A stretch of DNA of 64,000 bases from Tipula vernalis (lineage: Eukaryota > Arthropoda > Insecta > Diptera > Tipulidae), in contig OY282559.1 of assembly GCA_958295665.1 (NCBI GenBank), positions 135,883,241 through 135,947,240 of the forward strand, read 5' to 3'. Of this stretch, positions 23,497 through 35,580 are shown in pieces. Under the pieces are notes generated by a model. The model saw nothing but the letters and a program-made list of their open reading frames with translations, was not told where the DNA came from and ran no database searches. The translations under genes were made by a program, and so were the position numbers. Position 1 is the stretch's first letter, and every line of letters begins with the position of its first letter.

Positions 23497-23562
23497 ATTT
23501 TAATTTAAAATTATTTCATACCCTACTGTGAATTCTAGTGTTAAGTTAAATATATACATATA
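23497..23562 (+). repeat. Putative CACTA-type 3' terminus
   Basis: Just after the accessory gene, the sequence ends gaattctagtg at 23540. Read from the other strand, this begins CACTAGAATTCACAGTAGGG, as a CACTA element should. The same stretch recurs at 32699-32760. However, similarity continues about 20 bp past TAGTG into ttaag.taaatatata, so the true end could be further right. Confidence 0.5.
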
Positions 23563-26500
23563 TGTATATATATATACACTGCGCCAATTAAAAAACGGAA
23601 CAGAAATTTTCTTCGAAAAAATACCCAGATTTGAACGCTTGTATCTTGGTGAAATAAAGCCTTTCAAAAAAAATTTTTGTTTCTAGTTCAAGGAAATTTT
23701 GTTTTCTTTTCGTTTTATTTTATTTTTTTTTTTTTTTTTACTTTTTTGAGTGAAACAAAAGGTGTCTAAAAAAATAAATATTTGCTGCTGTTTGAAACTG
23801 TAAACGAACTTGCTCGATATTTCATTCAAAAATCCAAATCGGCTATTTTATAGAGAATTTAGAAACCTTGCAAAATGACACTAGGAAAATTTCTGTGCGG
23901 CTACTCCTTGTCGAGTTATGGAAGTTTTAGAGAGAAAACGTATCAAAAAGCGTATACACGTTAACAAGGACATTTTATTATCTTGTAAACTAAGCACTCT
24001 ACGATAAAATTATGAGCCACATTTTGATATCAGGAGTAATTTTGGTGATCCAAAATCAAGGAGATAATATGTTTTTACAGTGAAAAATATGATTTATTTT
24101 ATAAGGTATATTGCAAACAAAATCCTTTTAAATTTTATTCAAACGTAATAAAACTAAAATCTACGAACAAACTGGAATTTGACTAAAATCTACGAACAAA
24201 CTGGAATTTTAGATTTTAAGATTTTACAATTTATTAATGTTTTTTATAAAAATATATAGTAAAAAAATTTTTTATTTACAAGCACAAAAAAACAAGCAAA
24301 ATAAAATTTTCTAATTTATACGATTCAAAAAAAACACACAATTGGTAGTAAAATATCTTGTAGTGATAATTTTAAAAACTGATTTACTATGGAGACTAGT
24401 TCCGGAAATTTCTTCCTTCATCAGTTCCATTACTACACTAAATTTGTTACGAAGCACACCTCCCCACCATAGTGTATGAAGGGTAGCGTGATTCGCAACA
24501 AGAAAAAAATTCCTTCGCATGGACTACTACTGCAGCACTTTTCCTGGACTAGGTGACAGTCGTGGGGGTGGGGTTAAAAAAAAATGTAGTAGTAAACGAA
24601 AGACTAGTAGATGCTGCAATGGGATGTTAAGGTTCAAAAAGTATGATAAACCCTATGTAGATATATAAAACAATGCAAACCAAACAAAAAAACAAAATGT
24701 ATGGTTTTATTGTATAATACCAGCTTTTAGCTTACTGTCATATAAAACAAGACCGTTGATGGATTGGCCTTAGTGTCGACGCCCTTCGAATGAAGTGTTA
24801 TATGATTGGACACTTCCCTCCCTTACATTGAACACTAAATCACGGCATTATTTTTAAGGATATATTAAAATAACATAATTACGGCATTGACTAAGTAGAT
24901 GTAATACTAACAAACGCAAAGAACATTATTGAATTAAGTAAAGATGAATAAATAAATAAGATTCTCAACACTGAACAAACGAAGACATACGAACATTCCT
25001 CTTATGCATATTAATATTAATGAACGTAACCAATAAAGTAAATCAACAACGAAAAGAAATTAGGTACTAAAATTCAAGAATTAATTTTACTAAAATTTAA
25101 GAACATTTATTGCCAAATAAATTAATAATAATCATAATTTAATTAAACGAATTAATCATGCATGCCAAAATTATTGATAATAAACGTAGAATTAATAATA
25201 ATAAAAAAATAATAATTTGATAATGAAAACTAATACATCAATAACGGATCGATCCCCCTAACACCTTAACGCCATAATAATAATATTATATATTAATACT
25301 AATATCTCTATTGATATACTAATTTAGAAATTTGAATTATTTTCTGAAAAAAAAATGTACTTTAACATTTTTTTTTTAGCAAATTATAAGATTCATAAAA
25401 GTTTATATCTTCTTCATGGCAATAATATGAATAATTAATAAATTTAAATAAATAGTAATTTATAAGTTAATAAATAAGCATTATGCGCTATATGAAATAA
25501 TTTATATTATTTCCATATAATCTAGATAATTAAATAATAAATTTTGTTTTGCACTTAGCTGTAACACCAACAGAAGATCATAACGGATTAACGGCCCTCT
25601 AATGCATGACTAATTCATTTGGTCCAAATTTTGTTCAATAGGCGGAACCAAATAATGCCGCAATCAAAATTTCCTAGGAAGAGCCCAGAATCCTCAGTTT
25701 CTGAAACAGAAACCGTACTCTTAAGTCTTCCGTATCTAAATTGTTCCTTAGCCGGTTCTCTCTGTTTCCAAGAAATATTAAGTAGGATAAAAAAGCTCAG
25801 TTGTACTGTGAATGCAAAAACAACAAAAAAAAACGATGTAATTATGACTAAGGTTCTACCTTTGAATTCCAAAACGGTGGAATTAAAGAAATACATGTAT
25901 AAAAGTATCTTTACCGTTTAACTTTCTAGAAAAAGTTGAAGAAACCGTGCTAAAACGATCACGGTCTATTCCTTTTCTTAAGACTTGGAATTTAAGGAAT
26001 CACTGTATATATAAAAAAAATTGATTAAACAAAATCCCGCACTGCGACACAAAAAAAAATTAACCAAATGTTAATTTTAATTAATTAATTAAACTTACGA
26101 AAAATTTAATTGTTTTTACATATATTTCACTCACAGAAATTTAATTTCGATGTACATAAATATTTTATTATTTTTATTTTATTATTATTTTTTTCCAATT
26201 TATAACTACAACGAACACTGAAATGCTTCGATACTTGAAAACAGAATGAACGTCGGAGCAGATTTTGATCGCTTGCAATTATTTGGTAATAAAGATTACC
26301 CGCTATATTATGGAAGTACATAATATAAAACAACAATTACATAGTCAACAAAATATATGACCAGCAAGTACATAACGTTTGATGATCATCAAACGACATC
26401 ATTTGAAGAAAAAAACAAAACAAAATTTACATTTTTATGGTCATCCAGTTAATGGTGACAACAAAACAAATAATAATATGTTCAACATTGAATGTTCTTA

Positions 26501-26728
26501 CCATTCAACAAAATTCTCATATCTAAATCAAATGTATTCAACATAAATAGGGTACATGTAAATAATATGCATAAGAGAAAATCACGTAAACCTCGATTTC
26601 ACGCGTATTAGGTCAGTGGTAAAATACAGCAAAACAGAAATTTCAAACTTCAACCATGTAGCAATTTTGAACAACCAAAATTGTCACAAATTCAATGTCA
26701 AAAAATAAAATAAGAAAATAAAAAATAA
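23563..26728. other. AT-rich sequence without a recognisable gene
   Basis: About 3.2 kb of AT-rich sequence with T and A runs. The complementary open frames near 25615-25921 have no recognisable motif. Contains one short tandem duplication (24153-24209). Nothing else supported. Confidence 0.45.
24153..24209. repeat. Tandem duplication of a 28-bp unit
   Basis: actaaaatctacgaacaaac followed by tggaattt occurs at 24153-24180 and again at 24182-24209, separated by one base. Confidence 0.9.
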
Positions 26729-26941
26729 AATTATATGATTTTTTTTTTTTTTATTTTTTTTTTTGTTTTATTAGGCTTGGCTCCTACATAAAAAAGAGCC
26801 ATATCGCCAAAAATCATATTTATAATTCTCTGTTTACATAATTTAATTCAATTAACATTTTTAATAATATTTTCCTCACTCTTAAAAGGAACCGGATTAT
26901 CCCCTCACATAATCTATCGGCTAGTAAATATTTGTTTCGTA

Positions 26942-29900
26942 TTAAATTGTTATTCCACTCATCCTAATAAATTCATACATTTCCTTGTAAGCCAAAAAAT
27001 CACCCTCATTCATTAATTCACTTAGATTTCTTGCATTCCGAAGGATGTTGAACTTTGATCTATATTGGCTATATCTGGGACAAGCCAATATGAGATGTTC
27101 AACATCCTCCACACTTCCACACAACTCACAATCTTTGTCCTCACTCAAATGACGTTTCCACAAGCATTCCTTCCAGTTTCCATGGTTCAGCCTGATTCTC
27201 TCAACCGTTCGCAACATTCGCGTATCTCCTTTGAGCTCCTTAAAGAACGGAATTCTCAAAGGAGTACCACGGAGCACTCTGTACTTCATTCCTTTCGTTA
27301 GACTTTTCTCGTTAAATTCACTCTCCCATTTTCTCCACAGATTCAACTGAAACATTCGAAGTACATCTCTTGCATCCTTACTTCCGTACTCCTGAACCGT
27401 GTCATTCAATGTACCCTTTTTAGCTAACATATCAGCTCTTTCATTCCCTTCGATCTGTCTATGTGATGGGATCCATTGTATGGTCACATCACGTTGACAG
27501 TCTCGAACACATTCAAAAATTAAATCAACATACACATTGCCTTCCCTTCCACCTCCACATTTTAGCAAACATAAACCACTCTGGGAATCGGAAAAGATTA
27601 CTATTTTCCTTTCCCCTTCATTCACAGCCAGTTTAATTCCTTCAAACATTCCAATCAGTTCAGCGTTCATTATACAGATGCTTTTGTCCACTTTAAAATA
27701 CTTTTCCACATTCTTACCAGGCATAAATACACCAACACCCACTCCATTCTCATTCACACTAGCATCTGTATAAACTATATCATCTTGCACATACCGCTGA
27801 CTGATTTTCCCAAACATAATTTTAGCGATAACTTCATTCATTCCCTTATTAAATTCCTCCATATTCAAACATACAGTAAGATTATTAGGAACGGGTTGCG
27901 GACCAGTATTGCCTATACTCAGAAACATGTTCAAGTTTTCAAGTGCAATACTAGTTCTATATGTCGGTTTGTACACCGCCCTATTTTGTAATCTTACTAT
28001 CATCTCGTTCCAGAACTCATTTTTCTTAGTTATCATTCGCACTGTCTCTCTCACTGTGATCCACTCTCTCTTGTAATCAAGAGGTGAATCACCCATTTCA
28101 GACCACAGAGTGTGTATTGGGGTTGAGTTAATCGCCCCCAATACCACTCTTGCACATGCATTTTCTACTTTCATTAATTGGCTAAAAGCCCCTTTCGAAC
28201 CATTCCCATACACACTAATACCATATCCAATTTTGGAGGATATAAGGGCCTTCCTTAACATGTCAGTCACACTCGGATGAGCGCCCCATTTAGGTTTGCT
28301 CACCCGTTTAACCACATTTAAACGTTCCTTGCAGTTATCTGCCAAAATTTTCATATGCTTCCCAAAATTCATACGTCTATCGATCCAAATACCCAAATAC
28401 CTGTACGCATTTACTTGTTCAATACTTTGACTATCAACACTTATATTAACATTTGCAACGTTTGTTCTAAAACTCATATAAGCACACTTATTAGGATTCA
28501 CTCTCAGATTCAACATTTTAAGTTTTTGAATTAAATCATCTACCCCCTTTTGCGCTCTTTGAGCCGCCACATCAATACTTCTCCCTTTTCCAATTACTAC
28601 AAAATCGTCTGCAAATTGCAGAACGATTTGATTGTCTGTATTGATGTGGTGTATCTCGCTGGTATATAGGTTGAACAGAGCTGGAGATATTCTACTCCCT
28701 TGCGGAAGTCCAATATTTGCAACTCCCTCCAACCTAAAACCACTTCCATTCAGAACAATTTTTCTATCAGTCATGAAATCTTTTATCCACATACATACTT
28801 TCCGTGAAAATCCAAAATTCGATAGAATTTGTTGTAATTTCCACGGAACCACATAATCATAAGCTCTTTCGATGTCCAAAAATACCGCAACAGCTTTCAA
28901 ATTATCCTTTCTTACTTCCCAAACAAACTTTTCCACACACTCAATTGCAGAGTGGTTCTTTCGAAATCCAAATGTTGTCGATGGCAACAAATTATTCTCA
29001 TTCACAAAATCTTCCATGCGCTCTTTCATCATTCCATTCAAGATTTTTATAAAAACATTCAACATACATATGCCTCGATAATTTGTTGCCACATTTGGAT
29101 CTCTATCCCGTTTAGGGATAGGAACCACCCTGCTCTCTTTCCATTTGTCCGGTATTTTTGAACCCATCCACACTTTGTTGAGTATCTCAAGCAAATTATG
29201 TTTTGCTGAGTCACTCAACAACCGAATCATCTTATAACTAACTCGGTTCGTCCCTGGAGTGGTAGATTTTGATCTATCTAACACTCTCAGGAACTCTTCC
29301 CATTCATACATACAATCCATTCTTTCATTTCTACTCATTCTATCAACTTCATTTATTACATTCAAATCATTGCTTACATTCAATATCATTCTTACAAATT
29401 CTTCACCTTTTTCTCTGTTCTCACATACCACATTGCTCACATTAAAGTATTTACCATTCACCCTATTAAACAAACTCCATACATCCTTAGTTGTGGTTCT
29501 ATGTGTCATTTGGGACACATATTCCCGCCAACTTTTCCTTTTTGCTCTGCGAATAGCCTTTTTCAATTTTCCATTCATTTTACCATACATAATCTTATTC
29601 TCACTACTCCTATACCTATTAAATTCACGCAAGGCTATTCGCTTTCTTTCATACCAGTATTGAACTTCATTGTTCCACCAACCATTCACATTAATCTCTT
29701 TCATATCCACAATTTTTGTACACAATTTATTTACCCGTTCAATTTCACTCTCTAACTGGCTTTGATTTATTTCATTTTCTCCGAGAATCTCATTCATCTC
29801 ATTCACCCATTTCCTGTTATTCATTAATTCACGTTTTTTCCTAAACACTCGATTATCATTCATGATCATTTTGATCATGAAATGATCACCACCCAAATTC

Positions 29901-30535
29901 TCTTCTTCAACATTCCAAGTGACCCGGCAGGCCAGTTCAATAGTTGTCATAGACAAATCTATTGCGCTGGCCGTGCCTCCCACATTCGCCATTCTAGTTG
30001 GCCTTCCATCATTCAAGAGCACCATATCGGAGTCTTGAATCAGGTCGGCCAACTGTTTTCCTCTTGCGCAATTGTCTAAACAACCCCACATTCTCGCATG
30101 CGCATTCATATCTCCACATACAATCAGGTCACTTTTATCTCTCACCCACTCAAACAATTTTTTAAAATCACTCAAGGCTTTTTTCCTTTCATCTTCATCA
30201 CGCACCTGGGTTACATACAAGCTCACTAGTAACAGATTTCTTTCCAAATTTGTTGTTGAGGCGGCTATTGCTTCAATCACCTCAAAAGCGGGCAACTGAA
30301 CTTTTTGTAACGTTATATTTCTGGCGTACATTATTGCTACTCCACCATAACCATCACTCCTTGGTTTGGAAAGAAATCTGTACCCTCTCACATTTAACGT
30401 CTTGTTCATTCTTTCCCACGTTTCGCTTATAAGCATCACATTCACTTTATTCTTGGCCAGATAATTTTCCAACATATTTTTTTTGGCATAAAAACTTTGT
30501 ATATTTATCTGGCCAACAATAATTCTTTCACTCAT
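26942..30535 (-). CDS. Non-LTR ORF2: endonuclease, reverse transcriptase, RNase H
   Basis: 1197 residues, uninterrupted, acting in target-primed reverse transcription. Residues 1-225 are an APE endonuclease (GQINIQS, ISETW, CGDMNAHARMWG, then GGDHFMI where SDH is usual). RT spans about 430-730: VVPIPKRDRDP, FGFRKNHSAIE, FLDIERAYDYV, GLPQGSRISPALF, FADDFVVIG and YRYLGIWID. RNase H is about 918-1040 with YTDAS, a Glu in NAEL, FSDSQSG and SHRQIEGNERAD, so all its catalytic residues look present. A C-terminal Cys/His cluster (CELCG...H....C) lies at 1136-1152. The start at 30535 is taken because the endonuclease begins directly after it. Intactness suggests recent activity. Confidence 0.95.
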   Translation of the reverse strand: MSERIIVGQINIQSFYAKKNMLENYLAKNKVNVMLISETWERMNKTLNVRGYRFLSKPRSDGYGGVAIMYARNITLQKVQLPAFEVIEAIAASTTNLERNLLLVSLYVTQVRDEDERKKALSDFKKLFEWVRDKSDLIVCGDMNAHARMWGCLDNCARGKQLADLIQDSDMVLLNDGRPTRMANVGGTASAIDLSMTTIELACRVTWNVEEENLGGDHFMIKMIMNDNRVFRKKRELMNNRKWVNEMNEILGENEINQSQLESEIERVNKLCTKIVDMKEINVNGWWNNEVQYWYERKRIALREFNRYRSSENKIMYGKMNGKLKKAIRRAKRKSWREYVSQMTHRTTTKDVWSLFNRVNGKYFNVSNVVCENREKGEEFVRMILNVSNDLNVINEVDRMSRNERMDCMYEWEEFLRVLDRSKSTTPGTNRVSYKMIRLLSDSAKHNLLEILNKVWMGSKIPDKWKESRVVPIPKRDRDPNVATNYRGICMLNVFIKILNGMMKERMEDFVNENNLLPSTTFGFRKNHSAIECVEKFVWEVRKDNLKAVAVFLDIERAYDYVVPWKLQQILSNFGFSRKVCMWIKDFMTDRKIVLNGSGFRLEGVANIGLPQGSRISPALFNLYTSEIHHINTDNQIVLQFADDFVVIGKGRSIDVAAQRAQKGVDDLIQKLKMLNLRVNPNKCAYMSFRTNVANVNISVDSQSIEQVNAYRYLGIWIDRRMNFGKHMKILADNCKERLNVVKRVSKPKWGAHPSVTDMLRKALISSKIGYGISVYGNGSKGAFSQLMKVENACARVVLGAINSTPIHTLWSEMGDSPLDYKREWITVRETVRMITKKNEFWNEMIVRLQNRAVYKPTYRTSIALENLNMFLSIGNTGPQPVPNNLTVCLNMEEFNKGMNEVIAKIMFGKISQRYVQDDIVYTDASVNENGVGVGVFMPGKNVEKYFKVDKSICIMNAELIGMFEGIKLAVNEGERKIVIFSDSQSGLCLLKCGGGREGNVYVDLIFECVRDCQRDVTIQWIPSHRQIEGNERADMLAKKGTLNDTVQEYGSKDARDVLRMFQLNLWRKWESEFNEKSLTKGMKYRVLRGTPLRIPFFKELKGDTRMLRTVERIRLNHGNWKECLWKRHLSEDKDCELCGSVEDVEHLILACPRYSQYRSKFNILRNARNLSELMNEGDFLAYKEMYEFIRMSGITI

Positions 30536-30742
30536 GTTTCACATTCACACAAATAACAATTTGTACATACCAATTAAAATATGTTCAGGGAGAATCCGTT
30601 TCCAAAATTTAACAAAAATAAATTTTAAAGAAATAATAAAATTTTGTTGCATGCCTCATAAAGTTGTTGATGTTGCGAGTTGTTGCCCCATCATTTTCAT
30701 TGTTGTCCAGTTTCTCGTTTATCTACTATCGATTTTTATAAT

Positions 30743-31825
30743 TTATTTATGATGTACGTTATCATCAAGTTTCATCGGTGTTGGTGGTACAATAAAATTT
30801 TCATTGTTGACTTCCGTACTCAACGTAGTTCTGTTATATTTATCAATGAACGCTATTCGGTTTTTTGTGCTTGTGTACCGAGTTTTTTTGTGTGGTCGAC
30901 CGCGTTTATTTATATTTACGTTTACTGACCCATCTTCATTTTCGGTATCCATACACGACGAATCTGTCTCTGTTTTTCGCTCGTTGACGTTGTATTCTTT
31001 TAAATTAACCATTTTTTTGCTCGTTTCGATTTTGTTTTCTGCCTCTGAGTGTAACATGGGTATTTTCGCTACATCGCTATACTTGACTCGTTCTTGAGTG
31101 GTAATTGCTTTTACGGTATTTTTGTCGACCGTGCTTGTTTGTTGTACGTGTTGTGATTGTCCTTGCGTGTGTACATGTTGCTCATCTGGTTTTTGTGGTT
31201 GTAGTGTTTGTTGTTGTAGCTGTTGTTCTGCTATATTGGTGATATTACTTAAAAGTGGACAATCTTGTTTTTTGTGTGAATCTTCTCCACATTTGTAACA
31301 TCTCTCTTTCATGCCGTCGTAAAAAATTCTTGCTTTAATGTTTTGTATATATATAAATTGTGGAATTTCTTTCTCGATCTCTATATATACTCCTCTTACT
31401 CCCGAAAAAACTGGTAGCAGTGAGTTTACTCCAAACTTTTCACGTCTGGTTGAGTGTATACTACCAAAACGGTGCAAGGCCTCACTTAGTGTTTTGTCCG
31501 TGATTTCTGGTGGCAAGTTAAATACCCTCACGTACCGCATTATTCCACTTGACCCTTTTACCGTTACCTCGGTTGATGTTCCATTAATATAATTGAACGT
31601 CAAAACATGTGTTTCTCGTAAAAATTCAAGATACCTCTGTTCATTGTTAAATTTTATATAAATACACCGCTCGTACAAATCCTGGTAAAGCGTATGTATA
31701 TCTTTAGCCGTTAGCCCATTGTTCAAGACAAATTGCATCATTTCTTGATCTGCTGGCTTAGCATCTGTCTTTTGAAACTGTACTTTTACAGTATTTTGCC
31801 TTAAACTATCCATTTTATTCCACAA
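30743..31825 (-). CDS. Non-LTR ORF1: gag-like RNA-binding protein
   Basis: 360 residues. The first half holds an RRM-like region (YIKFNNEQRYLEFL, then VRVFNLPPEITDKTL and GSIHSTRREKF). One CCHC knuckle, CYKCGEDSHKKQDC, lies near residues 185-198. A Gln-rich stretch follows, and then a basic tail with GRPHKKTRYTSTKN. Such proteins coat element RNA in the RNP. It lies upstream of ORF2 on the same strand with a 207-bp spacer, so ORF2 would need reinitiation or an internal start. Only one knuckle is seen, whereas some relatives have two or three. Confidence 0.9.
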   Translation of the reverse strand: MWNKMDSLRQNTVKVQFQKTDAKPADQEMMQFVLNNGLTAKDIHTLYQDLYERCIYIKFNNEQRYLEFLRETHVLTFNYINGTSTEVTVKGSSGIMRYVRVFNLPPEITDKTLSEALHRFGSIHSTRREKFGVNSLLPVFSGVRGVYIEIEKEIPQFIYIQNIKARIFYDGMKERCYKCGEDSHKKQDCPLLSNITNIAEQQLQQQTLQPQKPDEQHVHTQGQSQHVQQTSTVDKNTVKAITTQERVKYSDVAKIPMLHSEAENKIETSKKMVNLKEYNVNERKTETDSSCMDTENEDGSVNVNINKRGRPHKKTRYTSTKNRIAFIDKYNRTTLSTEVNNENFIVPPTPMKLDDNVHHK

Positions 31826-32000
31826 CCTTGTTATAAACAGGTATTAAATTTAACCACTGCGCAGAATTGCGCTTTTTAAATTTGGACCGCACTAATATCA
31901 CAATATTTTTCAATATTTCAAACTCACTTATTTTTATTTTAATTTTTGTTATTCGTTCTGTACGCCACAAAGGTTGACAATCGAATGAAATTATATGATT

Positions 32001-33236
<1,236 letters not shown>

Positions 33237-34099
33237 TATTTTGAATTAATTTTATAAAACTTTTAATTATATATACAAACAAACAAACAAATAAAAAATT
33301 CATTAAATGCAATATATTTTTTAATTAATTACCGCCAGTTTTGAAAACATTCCTTGGTCCGTAACACAGTCATTCGACGGTTAAATATTAATAATTTTTA
33401 CCGTAAAAATCCCATTTCATAAGGAACATATTCTGGACATTTGTTTGTGGTTATGACCGTCAATTGTAATGTCATGGCAACCTTAAAATTACGGCCTTTT
33501 AGTCAACCGTTAGCCAGTCCACTTTACCTATAAATTTCTCTTTCTTCCGAATTTTAATTCGGATTAATCCGACTTTTGAACCATTCACAGGCTTTGTGAC
33601 GCCCCAAAGTTCGAAAAAATACAGTCTTTTTAAACACTTTTTATGAAAAAAGTCCGCAAATCAACCATATTGTCCTAAGTCTTTCAACAGTCATTTGCCA
33701 TTACAAAAATTTTATTTTGTTTTTCGGGGTAGGACGTAAAAAGCGAACTGCGAAAGAGTGCCTCGAGCCCCAGAACAGATTGCAGGGATTAGTGAAAAAT
33801 TCGACAAATTAGACAAAACGAAATTTTACTAAAATCTAAAATTGGGGGGTTCTCTGTCAAACCGGCCACCCCCGTCACATTTCATTTTCAGAGATAAAAA
33901 ACTCCTTTGGGCTTAACATTTTTGTTAAGATGTCTATATTTAAAGCCTTATAGCATTTTATCGCGTCCTTTGATTTTCAAAATGGCGGACTATATCTGCT
34001 AAAAAAGTTTCTTATTTTTAATAAAATTGTTATAAAAACGTAATTTTAACTCTATTAATTTACTCAAAAGTGTTTTTGGAGTAAATGACTCCTTACAAT
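33237..34099. other. No recognisable gene
   Basis: AT-rich at first, then more mixed sequence from about 33720 (gcctcgagcccc, a G run near 33845). The last part may be a diverged extension of the repeat block that follows. Confidence 0.4.
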
Positions 34100-34760
34100 A
34101 CAAAGGTGCCCGCCAAAATTGGCAAATTTTTCGACATTCATAAAGATCGTTACATGTCCTAGAAGGTTTTCGGGGTCGCTGATCACGAATTTTAGGTCAG
34201 AATTTTAATATGCAAGATAGCGGACGCAAGAATATGGCCGAAAAAATACAATTTTTTCGACGTTCAAAGAAATCAATAAAAACTTGTAGGAGGTTGCTGA
34301 TCATGATGAATAAGTTAGGGTCAGAATTTGAAAATTCATGACAGCGGACACAAGATGGCTGCCAGGGCCAATTTTTCAACGTTTTTGAAAATCGATAAAA
34401 ACATTATCTAAGGGGTTTTCCGGGTCGCAGATCACGAATCTCAGGTCAGAAATTAAAAATTCTGTCAATAAAGCACCAGATTATCGATAGAAAGTATTAT
34501 TTTTAGATGTTTTTCGCAAAATGTCTAAACATAATGCGTTTGTCGGAAATCTGGTACTTTTGAGATATAATTTTTAAATTTTGACATCAGATTCGTGATC
34601 AGCGATGCCGAAAAACCCCTAGATTGTGTTTTTCGACCCCTAGATCGATTTTCTAAAACGTTGAAAAATTGACCCTTAGTGGCAGCTGTCTTGTCTCCCC
34701 CGTCTTGAATTTTTGAATTCAGACCCTAAATTATTGATCACCGACCCTGACCAAGTTATT
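34100..34760. repeat. 120-130-bp tandem repeat switching to inverse orientation
   Basis: Three diverged units each carry ggtcgctgatcacgaat followed by ggtcagaatt: anchors at 34174, 34292 and 34422 (spacing 118 and 130). Words like agcggac..aagat and gataaaaac lie between. At about 34508 the array flips: attcgtgatcagcgatgcc at 34591 and attgatcaccgaccctga near 34734 are inverse copies, and caccagatt/aatctggta flank the centre. The short open frames crossing it are not genes. Confidence 0.85.
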
Positions 34761-35061
34761 ATTGATTTATATGAACGTCGAAAGAATGATCTTTTTCCGG
34801 CCATATTCGATCTACCATTTCGCATCCGCCATCTTGAATATTATATTTCTTATATAACAATGTCGTTTGCAAGTGATCATCTGTGTCTCTGGTGGTAGAT
34901 GACATTTCCAATATTCTTTCATTGCGATTCAAAATAGTCACTCAGGTGGTAGGCACTAGAAGCCCAATAGACTTAATCGTCGTATATTATTGTCAAGAAA
35001 TTGAATTTGAAATTGGAATTCAATTTTGGTCAAATACCAATACTCAATCCCATTAAACTTA

Positions 35062-35166
35062 CCCGTGGCTTTCCAATAGAATACGTCATTTCGGTCGAAA
35101 ATTTAAACTGCTTTATACTAAAGTCGTCGGCCGCCTTTTATCGGTGAATTTCAAGAATAAGGGCTC
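35062..35166. mobile_element. Partial MITE, relative of 39706-39846
   Basis: Shares aatacgtcatttcggtcgaa, aatttaaa and cggtgaatttcaagaata with the MITE at 39706-39846, to the same right-hand end (gggctc versus gggccc). The left end is unrecognisable, so it is truncated or diverged. Confidence 0.7.
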
Positions 35167-35474
35167 TGATAGCATTTTAAAATTTTCTGTTATGAAATAC
35201 AATATTTGTTTTACTAATAAAATATTAGCTTGCCGGTTTGTTTACGTCCAATAAATGTAATTAATATTTTTTGATGACGTATTACAACAATAAATGATTA
35301 CATAGTATTATTAAACTAAATATTAATAAAAACCATAATTTGTTAACATAGTTAACTTGCCAGAACAAGGTAAAACTAAACGTCTAATAAATTATCATGA
35401 GCAACATTTGAGGTAATTTGGCTTCAATTGGTAACATTTTAGAAATACACGTACCACATTTTTAATCGAAACCT

Positions 35475-35580
35475 TTTTGACAACAAATATTCTAAATAGT
35501 ACGTTGTTGTTGTTGTCAAATCTATTTAAGCTTGAAACAATTGTGATTATCGAGGTTTACCAATAACAAATGATTAATTA
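35475..35580. repeat. Dispersed repeat, partner at 43247-43335
   Basis: ttttgacaacaa, a gttgttgtcaaat word and caattgtgatt followed by tcgagg.ttac are shared with 43247-43335 in the same orientation. The shared sequence stops where the truncated retroelement inserted (35581), within its target-site duplication. Confidence 0.7.

Larger units (their letters stand above)
26742..31987 (-). mobile_element. Complete APE-type non-LTR retrotransposon with RNase H
   Basis: About 5.25 kb on the minus strand: 5' UTR (about 31826-31987), ORF1, a 207-bp spacer, ORF2, 3' UTR (about 26775-26941) and an A-rich tail (T-rich on plus, 26742-26771). The 13-mer aaattatatgatt flanks it at 26729-26741 and 31988-32000, a target-site duplication that fixes both ends. 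Both ORFs are open. RNase H plus an upstream gag-like ORF places it in the I/LOA/Outcast/Ingi group of clades; which one I cannot decide. A second, truncated copy lies at 35581-38358. Confidence 0.93.

Noticed and set aside
25615..25921. Pair of complementary frames of 93 and 100 codons
   Set aside because: Both strands open over the same interval with no family motif; no support for either.
27065..30432. Plus-strand open frames of 60-134 codons
   Set aside because: Antisense shadows of the intact ORF2 on the minus strand; the same shadows recur mirrored at 35522-38063.
30804..31592. Plus-strand Cys-rich frames opposite ORF1
   Set aside because: Antisense of the Gln-rich and zinc-knuckle part of ORF1; the CC-rich text is an artefact.
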